Below, piece by piece: positions 26,517-39,461 of a stretch of 54,059 nucleotides of DNA. Each line of letters opens with the position of its first letter. The first letter of the stretch is position 1. The stretch lies in contig JACPVA010000016.1 in NCBI GenBank assembly GCA_016191995.1, positions 1 through 54,059 on the forward strand, in the 5' to 3' direction. The position numbers were made by a program, and so were the translations under genes. This stretch comes from Burkholderiales bacterium (GTDB taxonomy: Bacteria; Pseudomonadota; Gammaproteobacteria; Burkholderiales; Burkholderiaceae_C). The notes beneath the pieces are model-generated. The model was not told the origin of the DNA and ran no database searches. It saw only the letters and a list, made by a program, of their open reading frames with translations.

Positions 26517-27440
26517 TCAGGCCCGGTCGGCCACGCGCTCGCCCAGCAGCCCGGAGGGCCGCAGCGTGAGCACGAGGATCAGCGCCAGGAAGGCGAAGAT
26601 GTCGGCGTAGTGGCTGCCCAGCACGCCGCCGGTGAGCTCGCCGAGGTAGCCCGCGCCGATCGCCTCCACCAGCCCGAGCAGCAGCGCGCCGACGACCGCG
26701 CCGGCGAGGTTGCCGATGCCGCCGAGCACGGCGGCGGTGAAGGCCTTCAGCCCGGGCAGGAAGCCCATGGTGTGCTGCACGGTGCCGTAGTTCGCGGCCC
26801 ACATGACGCCGGCCACCGCCGCCAGCGCCGCGCCGATGACGAAGGTGGCGGAGATGACGTGGTCGGGCCGCACGCCCATCAGCGCGGCCACGCGCGGGTT
26901 CTCGGCCGTGGCGCGCATGGCGCGCCCGAGCCGGGTGCGGTTGACGAGCCAGCTCAAGCCCGCCAGGCAGATCGCGGTGATGCTCAGGATCAGGATCTGG
27001 GTGACGCTGATGACGGCGCCTCCGACTTCGATCGGGTCGGTCGGCAGCAGCAGCGGGTAGGGCTTGGGGTTGGGCTTCCAGACGATCATCGCCAGCGTCT
27101 GCAGCAGCAGGCTCATGCCCATGGCGGTGATCAGCGGCGCCAGCCTCGGCGCGTTGCGCAGCGGCCGGTAGGCGACCTTCTCGATCGAGAAGTTCAGCAC
27201 CGTGCACACGACGATGGCGCACAGCACCGACAGCAGCAGCGTGAGCCAGTTCGGCAGGCCCCACGAGGCGATCGCGCTGACCACGGTCCAGCTCGTCAGC
27301 GCACCGACCATCAGCACCTCGCCGTGCGCGAAGTTGATCAGCCCGATGATGCCGTAGACCATCGTGTAGCCCAGTGCCACCAGCGCATACATGCTGCCGA
27401 GCACCAGACCGTTGATGATCTGCTGCAGGAAGATGTCCAT
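26517..27440 (-). CDS. livH: Branched-chain amino-acid ABC transporter permease LivH
   Basis: A 307-residue inner-membrane permease, first gene of the operon. Landmarks: an N-terminal FLQQIINGLVLGSMYALVAL (residues 4-23), YGIIGLINFAHGE with the conserved Asn-Phe-Ala-His, the coupling helix RTRLGRAMRATAENPRVAALMG, and GGIGNLAGAVVGALLLG. A strong GGAGGT ribosome site precedes the ATG. A palindrome next to a TAGAAT box 121-146 bp upstream is a likely controlled promoter. No periplasmic binding protein gene (livJ/K) is in the window, so substrate choice (branched-chain amino acids, urea, amides) remains open. Confidence 0.94.
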   Translation of the reverse strand: MDIFLQQIINGLVLGSMYALVALGYTMVYGIIGLINFAHGEVLMVGALTSWTVVSAIASWGLPNWLTLLLSVLCAIVVCTVLNFSIEKVAYRPLRNAPRLAPLITAMGMSLLLQTLAMIVWKPNPKPYPLLLPTDPIEVGGAVISVTQILILSITAICLAGLSWLVNRTRLGRAMRATAENPRVAALMGVRPDHVISATFVIGAALAAVAGVMWAANYGTVQHTMGFLPGLKAFTAAVLGGIGNLAGAVVGALLLGLVEAIGAGYLGELTGGVLGSHYADIFAFLALILVLTLRPSGLLGERVADRA

Positions 27441-27560
27441 CGGGGATGACCTCCGTTCTTATGCGCTGCGCTGCCGCGTTCCGTCCGGAACGGCGCGAGG
27501 GCCCGCCTCGCGCGGGCAGGGCAGTCGGGCGCTGCACGCGGCACCAGGTCGGGCGAGCGC

Positions 27561-27566
27561 ATTCTA
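27561..27566 (-). promoter_or_regulatory. Candidate -10 box (TAGAAT) for the liv operon
   Basis: On the minus strand TAGAAT directly follows the palindrome at 27567-27586 and lies 120 bp before the livH ATG. A hexamer at 17-bp spacing upstream (GCCGGT) is a poor -35, which would fit an activator-dependent promoter. Inference from position and sequence only. Confidence 0.45.
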
Positions 27567-27586
27567 GGTGTCACCCGCGTGACACC
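27567..27586. promoter_or_regulatory. Palindromic operator candidate upstream of livH
   Basis: Perfect 8-bp arms GGTGTCAC and GTGACACC around a 4-nt centre. It abuts the candidate -10 box on its livH side and would cover the -35/-10 spacer, where either a repressor or a MerR-like activator could act. The cognate regulator is not evident in the window. Confidence 0.6.
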
Positions 27587-27668
27587 GGCCCGGGGGTTTC
27601 CCGCCTAGGCAGGCACCGCGAGATGAGCGTGGGCGCCGCGGCCGGCCGGGGCCGCCCGTGGCCTCTGC

Positions 27669-27738
27669 CGCGCGCAGGCGCGCTCACTCTGCTGCGCGCG
27701 CAGGCGCGCTCGCTCTGCTGCGCGCGCAGGCGCGCTCA
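27669..27738. repeat. 26-bp tandem repeat at the rarA 3' end
   Basis: Two full units (27669-27694, 27695-27720) and a partial third (27721-27738) of CGCGCGCAGGCGCGCTC followed by a short CTCTGCTG-type tail. The complement of the stop codon of rarA (TCA, 27736-27738) forms the end of the third unit. Each unit has an internal GCGCGC-N-GCGCGC-like self-complementary core. Confidence 0.8.
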
Positions 27739-29115
27739 GCGACGCCGCGGGCCGTCCTCGCCGCCGCCGCGGCTGCCCGCTTGCACATCGCGCGTGCGCA
27801 GCTCGGCCAGGCGCTCGGCGATGCGCTGCTCGAGGCCGCGCGGCCGCGGCTCGTACCAGCGCCTGGGCGCCAGGGAATCGGGCCAGTAGGACTCGCCGGC
27901 GGCATAGCCGCCGTCCTCGTCGTGCGCATAGCGGTAGCCGGCACCGTGCCCGAGCGACTTCATCAGCTTCGTCGGCGCGTTGCGCAGGTGCATCGGCACC
28001 GGGCGCGAGCCGTCCGCGGCGACGAAGTCGCGCGCCGCATTCCAGGCCTCGTAGACCGCATTCGACTTCGGCACCACGGCGAGGAAGACGACCGCCTCGG
28101 CCAGCGCGAGCTCGCCCTCGGGCGATCCGAGCCGCTCGTAGGTCTCGGCCGCGGCGAGCGCGATCTGCAGCGCGCGCGGGTCGGCCAGCCCGATATCCTC
28201 GCTCGCCATGCGCAGCACGCGCCGCGCGACGTAGCGCGGGTCGGTGCCGCCGTCGAGCATGCGCGCCAGCCAGTACAGCGCGGCGTCGGGGTCGGAGCCG
28301 CGCACCGCCTTGTGCAGCGCCGAGATCGCGTCGTAGAAGGCGCCGCCGCCCTTGTCGTAGCGGCGTAGCATCGCGCCCAGCGCCGCCTCCAGCGCCGGCT
28401 CGTCGAGCTCGGCGCGCCCGCCCGCCAGTGCCAGCAGGTTCTCGTAGGCATTGAGCAGCCGGCGCGCGTCGCCGTCGGCGTGCGCGACCAGCCTGCGGCG
28501 CGCGGCCTCGGTGAGCGGCGGCGCGCCGAGCGCGGCCTGCGCGCGGTCGATCAGCGCCGCCAGATCCTCGTCGGCGAGCGGCTCCAGCACGTGCACGGTG
28601 GCGCGCGACAGCAGCGCGGCGTTGACCTCGAACGAGGGGTTCTCGGTCGTCGCGCCGACGAAGGTCAGCAGCCCCGACTCGACATGCGGCAGGAAGGCAT
28701 CCTGCTGCGCCTTGTTGAAGCGGTGCACCTCGTCGACCAGGACCACGGTGCGCCGGCCGCGCGCGCGCGCCGCCTCGGCGCGCTCGACCGCATCGCGGAT
28801 ATCCCTGACGCCGGCCAGCACCGCCGACAGTGCGATGAAATCGGCATCGCAGGCGCCGGCCAGCAGCCGCGCCAGCGTCGTCTTGCCGACCCCGGGCGGG
28901 CCCCACAGGATCATCGAGTGCAGCCGGCCGCCCTCGAGCATCGCGCGCAGCGGCCGCCCCGGGCCGAGCAGCGCGCGCTGGCCGACGACCTCGTCGATCG
29001 AATGCGGGCGCAGCCGCTCGGCCAGCGGCACGCCGTCGGCCGGCGGCCCGGCGTCGCCACGCGCCGCATCGCCGGCCGCGCTCGGCGCCGGCGCGTCGAA
29101 CAGCGCCTCCTGCAT
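27736..29115 (-). CDS. rarA: Replication-associated recombination protein A (RarA/MgsA AAA ATPase)
   Basis: A 459-residue clamp-loader-like AAA ATPase acting at stalled replication forks. Walker A is GPPGVGKTT (72-80), Walker B is [21 protein letters not shown] (landmark [13 protein letters not shown]), and sensor 1 is [14 protein letters not shown]. The C-terminal part with [23 protein letters not shown] and [11 protein letters not shown] is characteristic of RarA tetramer domains. The start ATG at 29115 fits the family; a GTG at 29145 overlapping the lolA stop (GTGA) is a possible alternative that adds ten residues. It follows ftsK-lolA in the order common in betaproteobacteria. Confidence 0.94.
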   Translation of the reverse strand: MQEALFDAPAPSAAGDAARGDAGPPADGVPLAERLRPHSIDEVVGQRALLGPGRPLRAMLEGGRLHSMILWGPPGVGKTTLARLLAGACDADFIALSAVLAGVRDIRDAVERAEAARARGRRTVVLVDEVHRFNKAQQDAFLPHVESGLLTFVGATTENPSFEVNAALLSRATVHVLEPLADEDLAALIDRAQAALGAPPLTEAARRRLVAHADGDARRLLNAYENLLALAGGRAELDEPALEAALGAMLRRYDKGGGAFYDAISALHKAVRGSDPDAALYWLARMLDGGTDPRYVARRVLRMASEDIGLADPRALQIALAAAETYERLGSPEGELALAEAVVFLAVVPKSNAVYEAWNAARDFVAADGSRPVPMHLRNAPTKLMKSLGHGAGYRYAHDEDGGYAAGESYWPDSLAPRRWYEPRPRGLEQRIAERLAELRTRDVQAGSRGGGEDGPRRR

Positions 29116-29141
29116 CGGCTCGCCGCCTGCCGAGGGGGTCG

Positions 29142-29828
29142 TCACTGCTCGACGACGTCGGCGCCGGGCGGCGGCGTGAAGGCGAAGCGCTCGGGCGCGA
29201 CCGGCGCGTCGGCCTCGAAGTCCAGCAGCCGCAGCATCGTGCGCTGGCCGAATCGGTCCAGGATCTCGATCCGCGCGGGCAGCGCGCCGCCCATGCCGAC
29301 CGCGATCCACGCGAATCCGCTGTCGCCGGCGCGCGGCGTCGCGCGCACCCAGGCGAGCTGCTCGTCGCGCCCGGCGCGCGGCGGGTCGGGCGCGAGGACG
29401 AAGTCGCGCTCCAGTTCACCACCGGCCAGCAGCGCGGCGGGGCTGGCCCCCAGCGCCTGGTCGACACGGTGCACGCTGACCTGCTGCAGGTCCGGATCGT
29501 GCACCCACACGCGCGTGCCGTCGCCGACGACCAGCTGGGCGTAGGGGCGCTCGTAGTCGAAGCGAAAGCGCCCCGGGCGCAGGAACTCGAAGCGCCCCGA
29601 CGAGGCCTTGCGCGCGGCGCCGTCGGGCGTGGTCACGGTCTGCTCGAAGCGCGCGCGGCCACTGCCGACACGCTCGACGAAGCGGCGCAGGCGCGCGGCC
29701 GCGTCGTCGCCCTGCGCGCGCAGCGGCGGTGCAGCCAGCAAGGCGAGCGCGCCCGACGCGGCCGTGACCGCACCGGCCGCAGCCCAGGCCAGGCCGCGCC
29801 GGCGGCGAGGGTCGAAGGATCGCGTCAT
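29142..29828 (-). CDS. lolA: Outer-membrane lipoprotein carrier protein LolA
   Basis: A 228-residue periplasmic chaperone that takes lipoproteins from LolCDE to LolB. An Arg-rich n-region ([10 protein letters not shown]), a hydrophobic stretch and a PLRAQG site suggest a signal peptide ending near residue 39. The mature part has family features: [48 protein letters not shown] (landmarks [10 protein letters not shown] and [11 protein letters not shown]), and the final [12 protein letters not shown]. The n-region has four consecutive arginines, Tat-like, but LolA normally uses Sec. It lies between ftsK and rarA. Confidence 0.92.
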   Translation of the reverse strand: MTRSFDPRRRRGLAWAAAGAVTAASGALALLAAPPLRAQGDDAAARLRRFVERVGSGRARFEQTVTTPDGAARKASSGRFEFLRPGRFRFDYERPYAQLVVGDGTRVWVHDPDLQQVSVHRVDQALGASPAALLAGGELERDFVLAPDPPRAGRDEQLAWVRATPRAGDSGFAWIAVGMGGALPARIEILDRFGQRTMLRLLDFEADAPVAPERFAFTPPPGADVVEQ

Positions 29829-29952
29829 GCGCCTTGGAGCGCGCCGCCGGACGGAGGTTCGCCCGCGGCCTGCGCCGCGGTGCGTGCCGCGCTCGCGGCC
29901 GCCGCGGCGGCCGCCTGCAAGGCTGGAGACCGGACTCGCACCGCGCGGCCGC

Positions 29953-34219
<4,267 letters not shown>

Positions 34220-34240
34220 GGTCGCCGCCGCGCTTCGGGG

Positions 34241-34246
34241 TATACT
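34241..34246 (+). promoter_or_regulatory. Candidate -10 box (TATACT) upstream of rpmB
   Basis: TATACT is the most AT-rich -10-like hexamer in the 203-bp gap between trxB and rpmB. No good -35 is evident at 16-18 bp. It would give a leader of about 170 nt before rpmB. Confidence 0.4.
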
Positions 34247-34422
34247 TGCAAGCTTTGTCGGCAACGACACCCTGGGCAGCGTGAGGCTTCGGCCTTCGCG
34301 CCCGGCGCACGGGCCAGGATGGCGCTGCGCGGGTGGCGGTGTCGGATGCGGTCGATCACAAGGAGCGGCGCGCCTGCCCAGCCGGGCACGAGGCGCGCGG
34401 CTCCCCAGCCGGAGAGTGCATC

Positions 34423-34656
34423 ATGGCACGCGTGTGTCAGGTCACGGGCAAGGGCCCGATGGTGGGGAACAACGTTTCCCACGCCAACAACAAGACCAAG
34501 CGCCGGTTCCTGCCGAACCTGCAGTACCGCCGCTTCTGGGTCGACAGCGAGAACCGCTGGGTGCGCCTGCGCGTGAGCAACGCCGCGCTGCGCCTGATCG
34601 ACAAGAAGGGCATCGACGCCGTGCTGGCCGACCTGCGCGCGCGCGGCGAACTCTGA
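34423..34656 (+). CDS. rpmB: 50S ribosomal protein L28
   Basis: A 77-residue protein; [20 protein letters not shown] is the family N-terminus, followed by a basic [13 protein letters not shown] region and [14 protein letters not shown]. Length is that of bacterial L28. A GGAGAG ribosome site precedes the ATG at 34423; the longer in-frame opening at 34333 has no similarity to L28. It is followed by rpmG after 14 bp, the usual rpmB-rpmG operon. Confidence 0.97.
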   Translation: MARVCQVTGKGPMVGNNVSHANNKTKRRFLPNLQYRRFWVDSENRWVRLRVSNAALRLIDKKGIDAVLADLRARGEL

Positions 34657-34670
34657 CGGAGGGCTGAACC

Positions 34671-34841
34671 ATGGCTGCCAAGGGCGGACGCGAGAAGATC
34701 AAGCTGGAGTCGACAGCCGGCACCGGTCACTTCTACACGACGAGCAAGAACAAGAAGACGACGCCGGAGAAGCTCGAATTCCTGAAATTCGACCCGAAGG
34801 CGCGCAAGCACGTCCTGTACAAGGAAACCAAGCTGAAATAG
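34671..34841 (+). CDS. rpmG: 50S ribosomal protein L33
   Basis: A 56-residue protein starting [20 protein letters not shown], with the L33 landmarks [10 protein letters not shown] and the C-terminal [18 protein letters not shown]. There are no zinc-ribbon cysteines, so it is the zinc-independent (C-) form common in proteobacteria. GGAGGG precedes the ATG. The dispersed repeat begins two bases after its TAG stop. Translated by hand from the sequence. Confidence 0.97.
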   Translation: MAAKGGREKIKLESTAGTGHFYTTSKNKKTTPEKLEFLKFDPKARKHVLYKETKLK

Positions 34842-34843
34842 CA

Positions 34844-34938
34844 CCCCCACGCTCACTGCGTTCGCTGCCCCCCGAGGGGGCGCTTGCTGCGGACCGGCGA
34901 AGCCGGATCCGCGCAAGGGCTTGGCGGGGCCGGTTTCG
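34844..34938 (+). repeat. Dispersed repeat family 1, long form (after rpmG)
   Basis: Starts two bases after the rpmG stop with CCCCCACGCTCACTGCGTTC, then GCCCCC-CGA-GGGGGC and the GGACCGGC/GCCGGATCC hairpin. Orientation is the same as the gene it follows. The rest of the 290-bp gap to the convergent pfk gene (34939-35131) holds no gene I can support. Confidence 0.85.
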
Positions 34939-35131
34939 TGCGTCGCGGGTGGCGCGGTTGCGCAACTGAAGTGAGTCCTACGGCTGCAGGGCGCGCGGTA
35001 CGCCTTGCCGCCTGTCCCGATCCACGGCCCGCCGGGTGGCGCTTCGCGCCCGGCGGGCCTTGTTCATTGGCCTCGTCCTGCTCATCGCGCCTCGCGGGAA
35101 TCGCCTCGGCGCTCGGCGAAGGGCACCCGCC

Positions 35132-36202
35132 CTACCCCTGCCCCGCCTGCCCCAGCGAGACCCCGATCGCGCGCGCCGCGCGCAGCAACTCGTCGTCCGG
35201 CGGCACGGTGCGGTTGCGATTCGCGACCTCGGCGATCGGCACGCTGGTGCAGACTCCGCCCTGCAGCGCGACCATGCGCCCGAACTGCCCGGTGGCGACC
35301 AGGCGCGCCGCGTGCACGCCGAAGCGCGTCGCCAGCACGCGGTCGTAGGGTGTCGGCGTGCCGCCGCGCTGGACATGGCCGAGCAGCGTCGTGCGCACCT
35401 CGCTGCGCACGCGCGGCTGCAGCGCGTGCTGCAGCCAGTGGCCGACCCCGCCGAGGCGGATCGGATCCGGGCTGTCGGCCACCTGCGCGCGCACCGTCAT
35501 CGCGCCGCCGCGCTCGTGCGCGCCCTCGGCGATGCACACCAGCGTGCAGCCACCGGCATCCTCGTTCGCACGGCAGCGTGCCGCGACCGCGTCGACGTCG
35601 AACGGCTGCTCGGGGATCAGGATCACGTCGGCGCCGCCGGCCAGGCCGCCTTCGAGCGCGATCCAGCCCGCGTAGCGACCCATCGTCTCGGCGATCATCA
35701 CGCGGCCATGGCTGCGCGCGGTCGTCGCCAGCCGGTCCAGCGCCTCGGCGACCACCGCCACTGCGCTGTCGAAGCCGAAGCTGCGCTCGTTGAGCGCGAT
35801 GTCGTTGTCGATCGTCTTCGGCACGCCGACCACCGGCAGCCCGAGCGCGCAGAAACGCTGCGCGATCGACATCGTGCCGTCGCCCCCGATCGCCACCAGC
35901 GCATCCAGCCCGAGCGCGTGCACATAGGCCATGACCTCGCCCGAGACGTCGGCGCCCTCGGCACCGAACCACTCGAAGGGGTTCGCCTTGTTGTGCGTGC
36001 CCAGGATCGTCCCGCCCTCGGCCAGGATGCCGGTCACGGCCGCGGCGTCGAGCGGCCGCACGCGGTGCTCGACGAGGCCGAGGAATCCGCGCTCGATCCC
36101 GGTCACACGCGCGCCGTCGGCCAGCAGCGCCAGCGTGACGGCGCGGATGACCGCGTTCAGGCCAGGGCAGTCGCCGCCGCCGGTGAGGATGCCGATGTGC
36201 AT
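35132..36202 (-). CDS. 6-phosphofructokinase, group III
   Basis: A 356-residue enzyme phosphorylating fructose 6-phosphate. The nucleotide-binding start is ILTGGGDCPGLNAVIR (residues 5-20). GGDGT at 106-110 carries the small Gly (E. coli position 104) that normally permits ATP, whereas PKTIDND has Lys129 at E. coli position 124, which is Gly in classic ATP enzymes and Lys in PPi enzymes. This Gly/Lys combination is known from group III ATP-dependent enzymes of actinobacteria and others. The catalytic Asp132 is in TIDND. MGRYAGWIALEGGLAGGAD and the C-terminal GHVQRGGTPTPYDR are conserved. ATP is the likelier donor, but PPi cannot be excluded. It is transcribed after the S10 peptidase gene. Confidence 0.9.
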   Translation of the reverse strand: MHIGILTGGGDCPGLNAVIRAVTLALLADGARVTGIERGFLGLVEHRVRPLDAAAVTGILAEGGTILGTHNKANPFEWFGAEGADVSGEVMAYVHALGLDALVAIGGDGTMSIAQRFCALGLPVVGVPKTIDNDIALNERSFGFDSAVAVVAEALDRLATTARSHGRVMIAETMGRYAGWIALEGGLAGGADVILIPEQPFDVDAVAARCRANEDAGGCTLVCIAEGAHERGGAMTVRAQVADSPDPIRLGGVGHWLQHALQPRVRSEVRTTLLGHVQRGGTPTPYDRVLATRFGVHAARLVATGQFGRMVALQGGVCTSVPIAEVANRNRTVPPDDELLRAARAIGVSLGQAGQG

Positions 36203-36255
36203 GGTCAGGGTCCCGGTTTGGTTGCCGAGCGCGCGGGCGGCGGCCGCCCGCGCCC

Positions 36256-36291
36256 GGCCGAGCTTTCGGCCGAGCTTTCGGCCGAGCGTCC
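36256..36291. repeat. 12-bp tandem repeat
   Basis: Two exact units of GGCCGAGCTTTC (36256-36267, 36268-36279) and one degenerate unit (36280-36291) in the gap between the S10 peptidase stop and the pfk start. No function suggested. Confidence 0.7.
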
Positions 36292-36305
36292 GATCGAGCC
36301 GCCGA

Positions 36306-37823
36306 TCACGCCGCCAGCCAGGCCCTGAGGTCGGCCTTCAGCCGCCGCAGCTCGGCGCTGTTCGTATACATCATGTGCCCCGCATCGTAATAGCGGTGGG
36401 TGACGCGCGCATGCAGCTCGGGCGGTATATCGAGTTGCGCGAGCGACCAGTCGCTGGCGCTGGCGGGCGTGCCCAGGTCGTAGCGCCCGCTGGCCACCAG
36501 CACCCTCAGGTGCGGGCTGCGGCGCAGCGCGCGTGCCAGGTCCGGGCGTGTGCAGGCGTAGGCGTTGCCGCGCGCCTCGCCGCGGTTCCAGTTCCAGCCC
36601 TTGTGCGCATCGTGCGACAGCGTCTCGTAGCGCGCCTCGGGCGCGATCCCCAGCACCTCGGCGTAATACGCCAGCCCGGCCATCGTGTAGGCGGGCGCGA
36701 TCGCCTCGATGCCGGGGTCGAACTCCCAGTCGCGCGTGCGGCTGGCGGCCATCGGGCCAGTGGCGCGCGCGTCCAGCCGCCCGACGATGCGCCCGCGCGG
36801 CCGCAGCGCCTCGAAGAAAAAGGTCTGGTCGTCGATGCGCAGGTTCTTCTCCTCGACCAGCGCGCGCGGCAGCCCGGTCAGCTCGGCCACGCGGCGCGCG
36901 ATGCGGCTGCGCGCCCTGCTGCCGAGCCGCGCGCCGGCGTGCAGCGCGGCGACATAGTCGGCGGCGACGAACTCCTCGGCTGCCGCGAGCGCGGCCTCGG
37001 GCGAGGCCGCCAGCGCCCCGGAGAGCAGCCCGTGGTACTGCGCGGTCTGCGCGAAGGCGGGCAGGAACAGCGCATGCGGCAAGTCGTTGCCGGGATCGAA
37101 GGACAGCGCCTGCAGATCCAGCGCGCACGACACGAGGACGAGCCCGGCCAACCCGACACCCTGCGCGAGCAGCGCATCGGCCAGCGCCGCGACGCGCGTC
37201 GTGCCGTAGCTCTCGCCGGCCAGGTAGACCGGCGAGCCCCAGCGGCGGTGCCGCGTCAGCCACTGCCGCACCACCTCGGCCAGTGCCGCGACATCGCCGT
37301 CGACCGACCACAGCCGCTTGCGCGCCTCGTCGCCGGCGGCGACCGACCAGCCGGTGTGCGGCGGGTCGACGAAGACGAGGTCGAAGGCCTCGAACCAGGT
37401 CTCGGGGTTGTCGACCACCGCGTGCGGCGGCGCTGCCGCGGCCCCGTCGTCGGGGACGACGACGCGCCGCGGCCCGAGCGCGCCCAGGTGCAGCCAGATC
37501 GATGCCGACCCCGGCCCGCCGTTGAACGCGAAGCACACCGGCCGCGCCGCCGGCGCCACGCCGGGCATCACGTAGTGCGTGGCCATCACCGCGGCGTCGG
37601 GCTCGGCGGCTTCCAGCGCCTTGCCCGGCACCGGCAGGAACGCCGCGCCCAGCGTGTAGTCGAGCACCCGCCCGTCGGCAAGCGTGAGGTTGCCGCTGGC
37701 GCGCGCCTCGGGCTGCGCGAGCAGGCGCTCGATGCGCTCGCGCTGGCGCCGCGCGGCATCCTTGTCGGCATCCTTGCTCCTGCTCGTCTCGGCGGTCAAT
37801 GCCGCCTCGGCCGTCTCGGGCAT
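36306..37823 (-). CDS. Serine carboxypeptidase-like protein (peptidase family S10)
   Basis: A 505-residue alpha/beta hydrolase. The oxyanion/substrate motif NGGPGS is at 101-106, the nucleophile Ser205 in GESYG (203-207), the acid in GRYDLGTPA, and the His in DAGHMMY near the C-terminus; these match S10 carboxypeptidases. No signal peptide is visible: the N-terminus is hydrophilic (ETSRSKDADKDAARRQ), unusual for a family mostly exported, so it may be cytoplasmic or exported by another route. Start at 37823 (MPETAEAAL) chosen because AGGGGA lies just before it; an ATG at 37841 adds six residues. It would remove C-terminal residues from peptides. Confidence 0.88.
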   Translation of the reverse strand: MPETAEAALTAETSRSKDADKDAARRQRERIERLLAQPEARASGNLTLADGRVLDYTLGAAFLPVPGKALEAAEPDAAVMATHYVMPGVAPAARPVCFAFNGGPGSASIWLHLGALGPRRVVVPDDGAAAAPPHAVVDNPETWFEAFDLVFVDPPHTGWSVAAGDEARKRLWSVDGDVAALAEVVRQWLTRHRRWGSPVYLAGESYGTTRVAALADALLAQGVGLAGLVLVSCALDLQALSFDPGNDLPHALFLPAFAQTAQYHGLLSGALAASPEAALAAAEEFVAADYVAALHAGARLGSRARSRIARRVAELTGLPRALVEEKNLRIDDQTFFFEALRPRGRIVGRLDARATGPMAASRTRDWEFDPGIEAIAPAYTMAGLAYYAEVLGIAPEARYETLSHDAHKGWNWNRGEARGNAYACTRPDLARALRRSPHLRVLVASGRYDLGTPASASDWSLAQLDIPPELHARVTHRYYDAGHMMYTNSAELRRLKADLRAWLAA

Positions 37824-37900
37824 CGCATCCCCTGGTCGCATCGAAAACGGCGTCGACGATAGCGGATCGGCGTCGCGGCGCGGCCGGGATAATGCCCGGC

Positions 37901-38704
37901 ATGAGCCGCAAGTCCGGTCATCTGCTGCGCATCTTCGTCACCGGGCTGCTGGCTGCGTTGCCGCTGGCCGCCACCTTGCTGATCTTCTGGTGGGCGGCGA
38001 CCATGCTGTTGCAGTGGGTCGGGCCGCAGAGCGCGGTCGGCCGGCTGCTCGGCCGCATCGGCCTGGGCGTCACGGGCTCGGAGATCGCGGGCTATGCGAT
38101 CGGCGTGGCGGCGGTGGCGGCAGCGATCTTCGCGCTCGGCCTGCTGGTGGAGGCCGGGCTGCAGCGCGGGCTGCAGCGCATCGTCGACGGCGTGCTGCGC
38201 CGCATCCCGCTCGTGCGCACGGTCTACGACCTGGCGCAGAAGATGGTCGGCCTGTTCGCCCAGCGCGACACCGAGGGCCTGAAGTCGATGAGCGCGGTGT
38301 GGTGCCACTTCGGCGGCCCGCCGGCCGACGCCGCCGATCCCTCCCGCGCCGCGGTGCTGGCGCTGCTGTCGACGCCGCAGCCGGTGTGGATCGGCGGGCG
38401 TCCGTATGTCGGCGTGATCGTCCCGACGGCGCCGGTGCCAGTCGGCGGCGGGCTGCTGTTCCTGCCGCAGGCATGGGTCACGCCGGCCGCGGTCGGCATC
38501 GAGGCGTTGACGAGCATCTACGTCTCGATGGGGATCACTGCCAGCCAGCACCTGCCGGCGCGGGAGCCGCCGCCAGCACCCGACGCGCCCGCGGACCGGC
38601 TCGCCGGTCGCGCCAGCGACGCTGCGTCGCACGCGCGCGCCGACGACGGCGCCGCGCCGGCCGCCGGTGCGCCGACGACACAGCGGCCCGGAAGCGCCGC
38701 GTAG
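37901..38704 (+). CDS. DUF502 family membrane protein
   Basis: A 267-residue inner-membrane protein. Two N-terminal hydrophobic segments (about 8-33 and 63-85) with ITGLLAALPLAATLLIFWW-like sequence, then RRIPLVRTVYDLAQKMV and a beta-rich stretch (VLALLSTPQPVWIG, VIVPTAPVPVGGGLLFLP), all typical of DUF502. Function is unknown. The last ~50 residues are Ala/Pro/Asp-rich and low complexity. The ATG at 37901 is preferred; a GATAAT -10-like box lies at 37888-37893, and another ATG at 37892 overlaps it. Divergent from the S10 peptidase gene (77 bp). Confidence 0.88.
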   Translation: MSRKSGHLLRIFVTGLLAALPLAATLLIFWWAATMLLQWVGPQSAVGRLLGRIGLGVTGSEIAGYAIGVAAVAAAIFALGLLVEAGLQRGLQRIVDGVLRRIPLVRTVYDLAQKMVGLFAQRDTEGLKSMSAVWCHFGGPPADAADPSRAAVLALLSTPQPVWIGGRPYVGVIVPTAPVPVGGGLLFLPQAWVTPAAVGIEALTSIYVSMGITASQHLPAREPPPAPDAPADRLAGRASDAASHARADDGAAPAAGAPTTQRPGSAA

Positions 38705-38771
38705 CGCACCCGGCTGCGCGGTCAGCGCCGGCGCGATCCCCTGCAAGCCGCACGCGCGGCCCGACCTGCGT

Positions 38772-39461
38772 TCAGGAACCTTGCACGAGCGCGACGCGCA
38801 TCCCCAGCCTGCGCCCCCCAGCGCGCTCGGCGACGCGCATCGTCAGCTGCGCCGGCTCGAAGCCGCGCGGCAGCGCCGCCTCGCCGCGCTCGACATGGCG
38901 CGCCGCGATGCGCAGCTCCACGGGTGGCAGATCGACCCGCTGCGCCCGACCGTCGGCAGCCTGTCCCTCGGCGGCCAGCGTCAGCACCCCGTCGATCGGT
39001 CGCCCCTCGTGCGACAGGGCCAGCGCATAGTGCAGCACGCTGCCGCGCGCGACCGCGCGCACCGCACGCACCGCGACCGCACCGCCGCGCGGGTCTGGCG
39101 GCAGCGCATCGAAGAGAAACGCCAGATCCTGGTCCCAGCCGGAGGCGCGGGCGGCGACGGCATCATGAGCGCCTTGCAGGGTCTGCTGACCCGCGCGCGC
39201 GGCATCGCGCTGCGCGGCGGCCTCATGCAGCTCGCCCTGAAGTCGATCGCGATCGGCCTGCAGGTCGCGCAGCGAGGTGCGCAGTCGCGCGCTGTCGGCC
39301 GCCGACAGGCGCTCGGGCAGCCAGCGCTGCTGGACGACGACCGTGCCGACGACGCCGGCGACGAGGCCGACGATCAGCGTCCATAGCCAGGCTGGCAGTC
39401 GCGCGCGGCGTCGATGGTGGCGGTAGGGATCGAAGACGACGGGCCGGGAGCGACCGAACAT
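38772..39461 (-). CDS. Single-pass membrane protein with coiled coil (DUF6776-like)
   Basis: A 229-residue protein: a basic N-terminus (MFGRSRPVVFDPYRHHRRR), one membrane segment (about 25-45, WLWTLIVGLVAGVVGTVVV), a coiled coil (about 52-105, heptads in LRTSLRDLQADRDRLQGELHE and following) and a C-terminal beta-rich domain ending RMRVALVQGS. The layout and start resemble a Burkholderiales family annotated DUF6776; function is unknown. It is convergent with the DUF502 gene. The long frame open upstream of the ATG at 39461 is not similar and is left out. Confidence 0.75.
   Translation of the reverse strand: MFGRSRPVVFDPYRHHRRRARLPAWLWTLIVGLVAGVVGTVVVQQRWLPERLSAADSARLRTSLRDLQADRDRLQGELHEAAAQRDAARAGQQTLQGAHDAVAARASGWDQDLAFLFDALPPDPRGGAVAVRAVRAVARGSVLHYALALSHEGRPIDGVLTLAAEGQAADGRAQRVDLPPVELRIAARHVERGEAALPRGFEPAQLTMRVAERAGGRRLGMRVALVQGS

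Noticed and set aside
23598..27449. A 1283-codon open frame on the plus strand across parC and the liv genes
   Set aside because: The minus-strand genes there have full family motifs; this frame is His/Arg/Gln-rich shadow sequence.
34842..35131. A small gene after rpmG
   Set aside because: Open frames here are translations of the dispersed repeat and of the antisense of pfk.
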